Positions 13,189 to 14,779 of a stretch of 14,779 bases of DNA are shown in pieces. The notes beneath the pieces were generated by a model, which was given only the letters and a program-made list of their open reading frames with translations, was not told the DNA's origin and searched no databases. Numbering within the stretch: the first letter of the stretch is position 1; the number at the start of each line of letters is the position of its first letter. This DNA is from Methylovulum sp. (lineage in GTDB: Bacteria; Pseudomonadota; Gammaproteobacteria; Methylococcales; Methylomonadaceae). The stretch lies in assembly GCA_004299465.1 (NCBI GenBank), contig SCST01000378.1, positions 1 through 14,779 of the forward strand, given 5' to 3'. Both the position numbers and the translations under genes were made by a program.

Positions 13189-14779
13189 ATGATGCAAATG
13201 AAAACATTATCGAACCAGACGAAACTGCTGGATTGTACCTTGCGTGACGGGGGCTACTATACCCAATGGGAATTCGACCCGGATTTTGTCGAGGAATACC
13301 TGCAATTGGTTGCGCGCAGCCCGATACACGATGTGGAGATCGGTTATCGCAGCCCTGAGAAAGACAGTTATTTCGGCCGGTTTTTTTATCTCTCAAGACA
13401 GGAACTGCTCGAAGCGAAGCAGCGCTTGCGTGCGAACCAGCGGTTGGGCCTGATGTTTAATCTCAAGGATGTCGATGAAGAGCGTATTGATTTTTTTCTC
13501 GGCGACATAGCCGGCATCGTCGACTTGATCCGCTTTGCGGTGGCGCCCGGAGAGATTTCGCGTGCGTTGCGCTTGCACCAGCGGGTTGTCGAGCACGGCT
13601 TTGCCTGCGGTCTCAACATCATGCACCTGAGCAAATGGAGCCGTAAGATTGACGACGTGCTCGCGCCTTTTGCAGGCGTCAACGATCTCGATTGCCTGGC
13701 CCTGGTTGACAGTTACGGTGGCTGTTTTCCCGATGAAGTCGGTGCAGCGATAAGCCGCGCCTGTGCGATATTTCCAGGCGATGTCGGTTTTCATGGCCAT
13801 GATAACGCCGGCCTGGCTTTTGCGAATTCACTGAGAGCCTTGCAGGCGGGCGCACGCTCGGTCGATGCGACCTTCATGGGGATGGGACGCGGGGCAGGGA
13901 ACTTGAAAACCGAGTTAATGCTGACTTATGTCGGCATCGCCACCGGCACCGAGATCCCTTATTTCGAGCTGAGCAAATTCCTGGACAGGATGGCGAACCT
14001 GCATGCGGTCCATCAATGGGGGACATCGTTGCCGTATATGTATTCGAGTTTGTCCGGACAGGAGCAGGGTAAGGTGATGGACTGGCTGATCAAGGATCGC
14101 TTCGATCCATCGGTGGTCATGGGGGCTTTGCAGGATAAATTGGTTGTGCATGGCGGCTCGGATGACTTGTCGTTCGCTAAATTCGCCGATTATCCGGGCG
14201 CTTCCGGGCGTCGCCGCTTTATCCTGGTCGGCGGCGGCGACAGCGCGCGCCGTGCCGCTTCGGCTATCGCGCATTTCGATCTTGACGATACCGTTATCCT
14301 GCACACCAGCCTCAAATCGACCGAATTCTTCGATGACCTGGCTGGACATTGCATTGCGTTGTCGGGCCACGAAATCCAGAAAATTCCTGAGTCCCGGCTC
14401 GAAGCGCTGGCCCAGCGCATTGCCTGCTGGGTGGTTTCGCCGCCACCGCGTTTTGCCGGCAGCGTGCCTGGTGTCGGCACCGTATGCCAGGTTAACCCGG
14501 CCGCATTGTTTTTGATCTCGCAAATCGCAGGCGTGTTCGTGCCCAGCCCGTTACAACTCGGATTGAGCGCCGCTCTTGAATGCGGCGCGGAAGAGGTGAT
14601 GCTGATCGGTTTCGATGGCTATACCGGCGACGGTGAATCTTCACATGTCAAAAATGATGAAAACGCGACGACTATCGCCGAATATTTTTCGGTAGCCAAT
14701 GTGCCCCGCTTGGTCAGCCTGGCACCGACGCTGTACCGGATTCCGGTGCGTTCGCTGCACGCAATGGTGCAGGCTTGCC
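13189..14779 (+). CDS. DRE-TIM aldolase-like protein with C-terminal Rossmann-like region, cut by the window edge
   Basis: At least 530 residues, open to the right edge. Residues 12-275 are an HMGL-like (DRE-TIM) barrel of the 4-hydroxy-2-oxovalerate aldolase type: LLDCTLRDGGY (13-23) with metal ligand D20, HGHDN (202-206) giving the two metal histidines, and MGMGRGAGNLKTE (230-242). The barrel should cleave or form a carbon bond to a pyruvate-type substrate in the cytoplasm. After about residue 340 comes a separate domain: RRRFILVGGGDSARRAA is a Rossmann-type glycine loop, and EEVMLIGFDGYTGDGESSH (468-486) resembles the DUF115/MptE-like sugar or pterin-associated fold. Such aldolases occur in surface polysaccharide clusters, so a glycan precursor role is possible. 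ATG choices are 13189, 13192 and 13198; none has a strong ribosome-binding site. Confidence 0.85.
   Translation, partial: MMQMKTLSNQTKLLDCTLRDGGYYTQWEFDPDFVEEYLQLVARSPIHDVEIGYRSPEKDSYFGRFFYLSRQELLEAKQRLRANQRLGLMFNLKDVDEERIDFFLGDIAGIVDLIRFAVAPGEISRALRLHQRVVEHGFACGLNIMHLSKWSRKIDDVLAPFAGVNDLDCLALVDSYGGCFPDEVGAAISRACAIFPGDVGFHGHDNAGLAFANSLRALQAGARSVDATFMGMGRGAGNLKTELMLTYVGIATGTEIPYFELSKFLDRMANLHAVHQWGTSLPYMYSSLSGQEQGKVMDWLIKDRFDPSVVMGALQDKLVVHGGSDDLSFAKFADYPGASGRRRFILVGGGDSARRAASAIAHFDLDDTVILHTSLKSTEFFDDLAGHCIALSGHEIQKIPESRLEALAQRIACWVVSPPPRFAGSVPGVGTVCQVNPAALFLISQIAGVFVPSPLQLGLSAALECGAEEVMLIGFDGYTGDGESSHVKNDENATTIAEYFSVANVPRLVSLAPTLYRIPVRSLHAMVQAC

Noticed and set aside
13386..13800. Overlapping leftward frames inside the aldolase gene
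   Set aside because: The rightward frame is an unmistakable DRE-TIM aldolase; these are antisense shadows in GC-rich DNA.
14144..14515. Rightward 123-codon frame near the right end
   Set aside because: It is out of frame with the aldolase that runs through to the window edge, and has no ribosome-binding site.
1..14779. CRISPR array, tRNA, rRNA, intact transposase or phage genes
   Set aside because: I looked for regular short repeats with spacers, cloverleaf-like CCA-ending sequences and transposase motifs on both strands and saw none.

Overview
This window reads as chromosomal DNA of a gammaproteobacterium. S6, S18, L9, RadA, CorB/YfjD-type and WaaA proteins are all of gammaproteobacterial type. 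The gene mix (a small-membrane-protein insertion between rpsR and rplI, an 11-mer helical phasin-like protein, GC-rich palindromic repeats) would fit a type I methanotroph (Methylococcales), but that placement is inference; no methane-oxidation gene is present. There is no rRNA, tRNA, CRISPR array or intact insertion sequence.

Left part (1-1576). After the first codons of a leftward gene cut by the edge comes about 340 bases of non-coding DNA rich in dyads. It holds a well-formed small-RNA candidate (332-406: promoter, a hairpin whose loop carries CCUCCU, and a textbook Rho-independent terminator). A second copy of the same promoter module drives the 227-aa phasin-like helical repeat protein at 533. 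A 360-base intergenic region then holds hairpins and the first of three copies of a GC-rich inverted-repeat element.

Housekeeping part (1577-8240). A YeeZ-like SDR epimerase overlaps radA by 4 bases. On the opposite strand lie corB (CNNM/CBS/CorC transporter-like) and a two-FHA-domain protein with its own promoter. Then comes the ribosomal operon rpsF-rpsR-DUF2232-rplI, with a good sigma-70 promoter and a 5' leader that resembles the S6:S18 autoregulatory motif. The dnaB gene that usually follows rplI is not here. Instead there is a 21-bp perfect inverted repeat and then waaA.

Envelope/glycosylation part (8348-14779). waaA (Kdo transferase) is followed at 30 bases by a TPR-GT41 (SPINDLY/OGT-like) glycosyltransferase. 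After the third palindromic element and a cluster of perfect dyads, a promoter precedes a tight three-gene unit: a 71-aa Mop/TOBE protein, a 388-aa protein I do not recognise (beta-rich N-terminus, helical-repeat C-terminus), and a DRE-TIM aldolase-like protein with an extra C-terminal Rossmann-like region, cut by the right edge. This three-gene unit, the small RNA with its paired promoters, and the palindromic repeat family are the most promising undescribed items.
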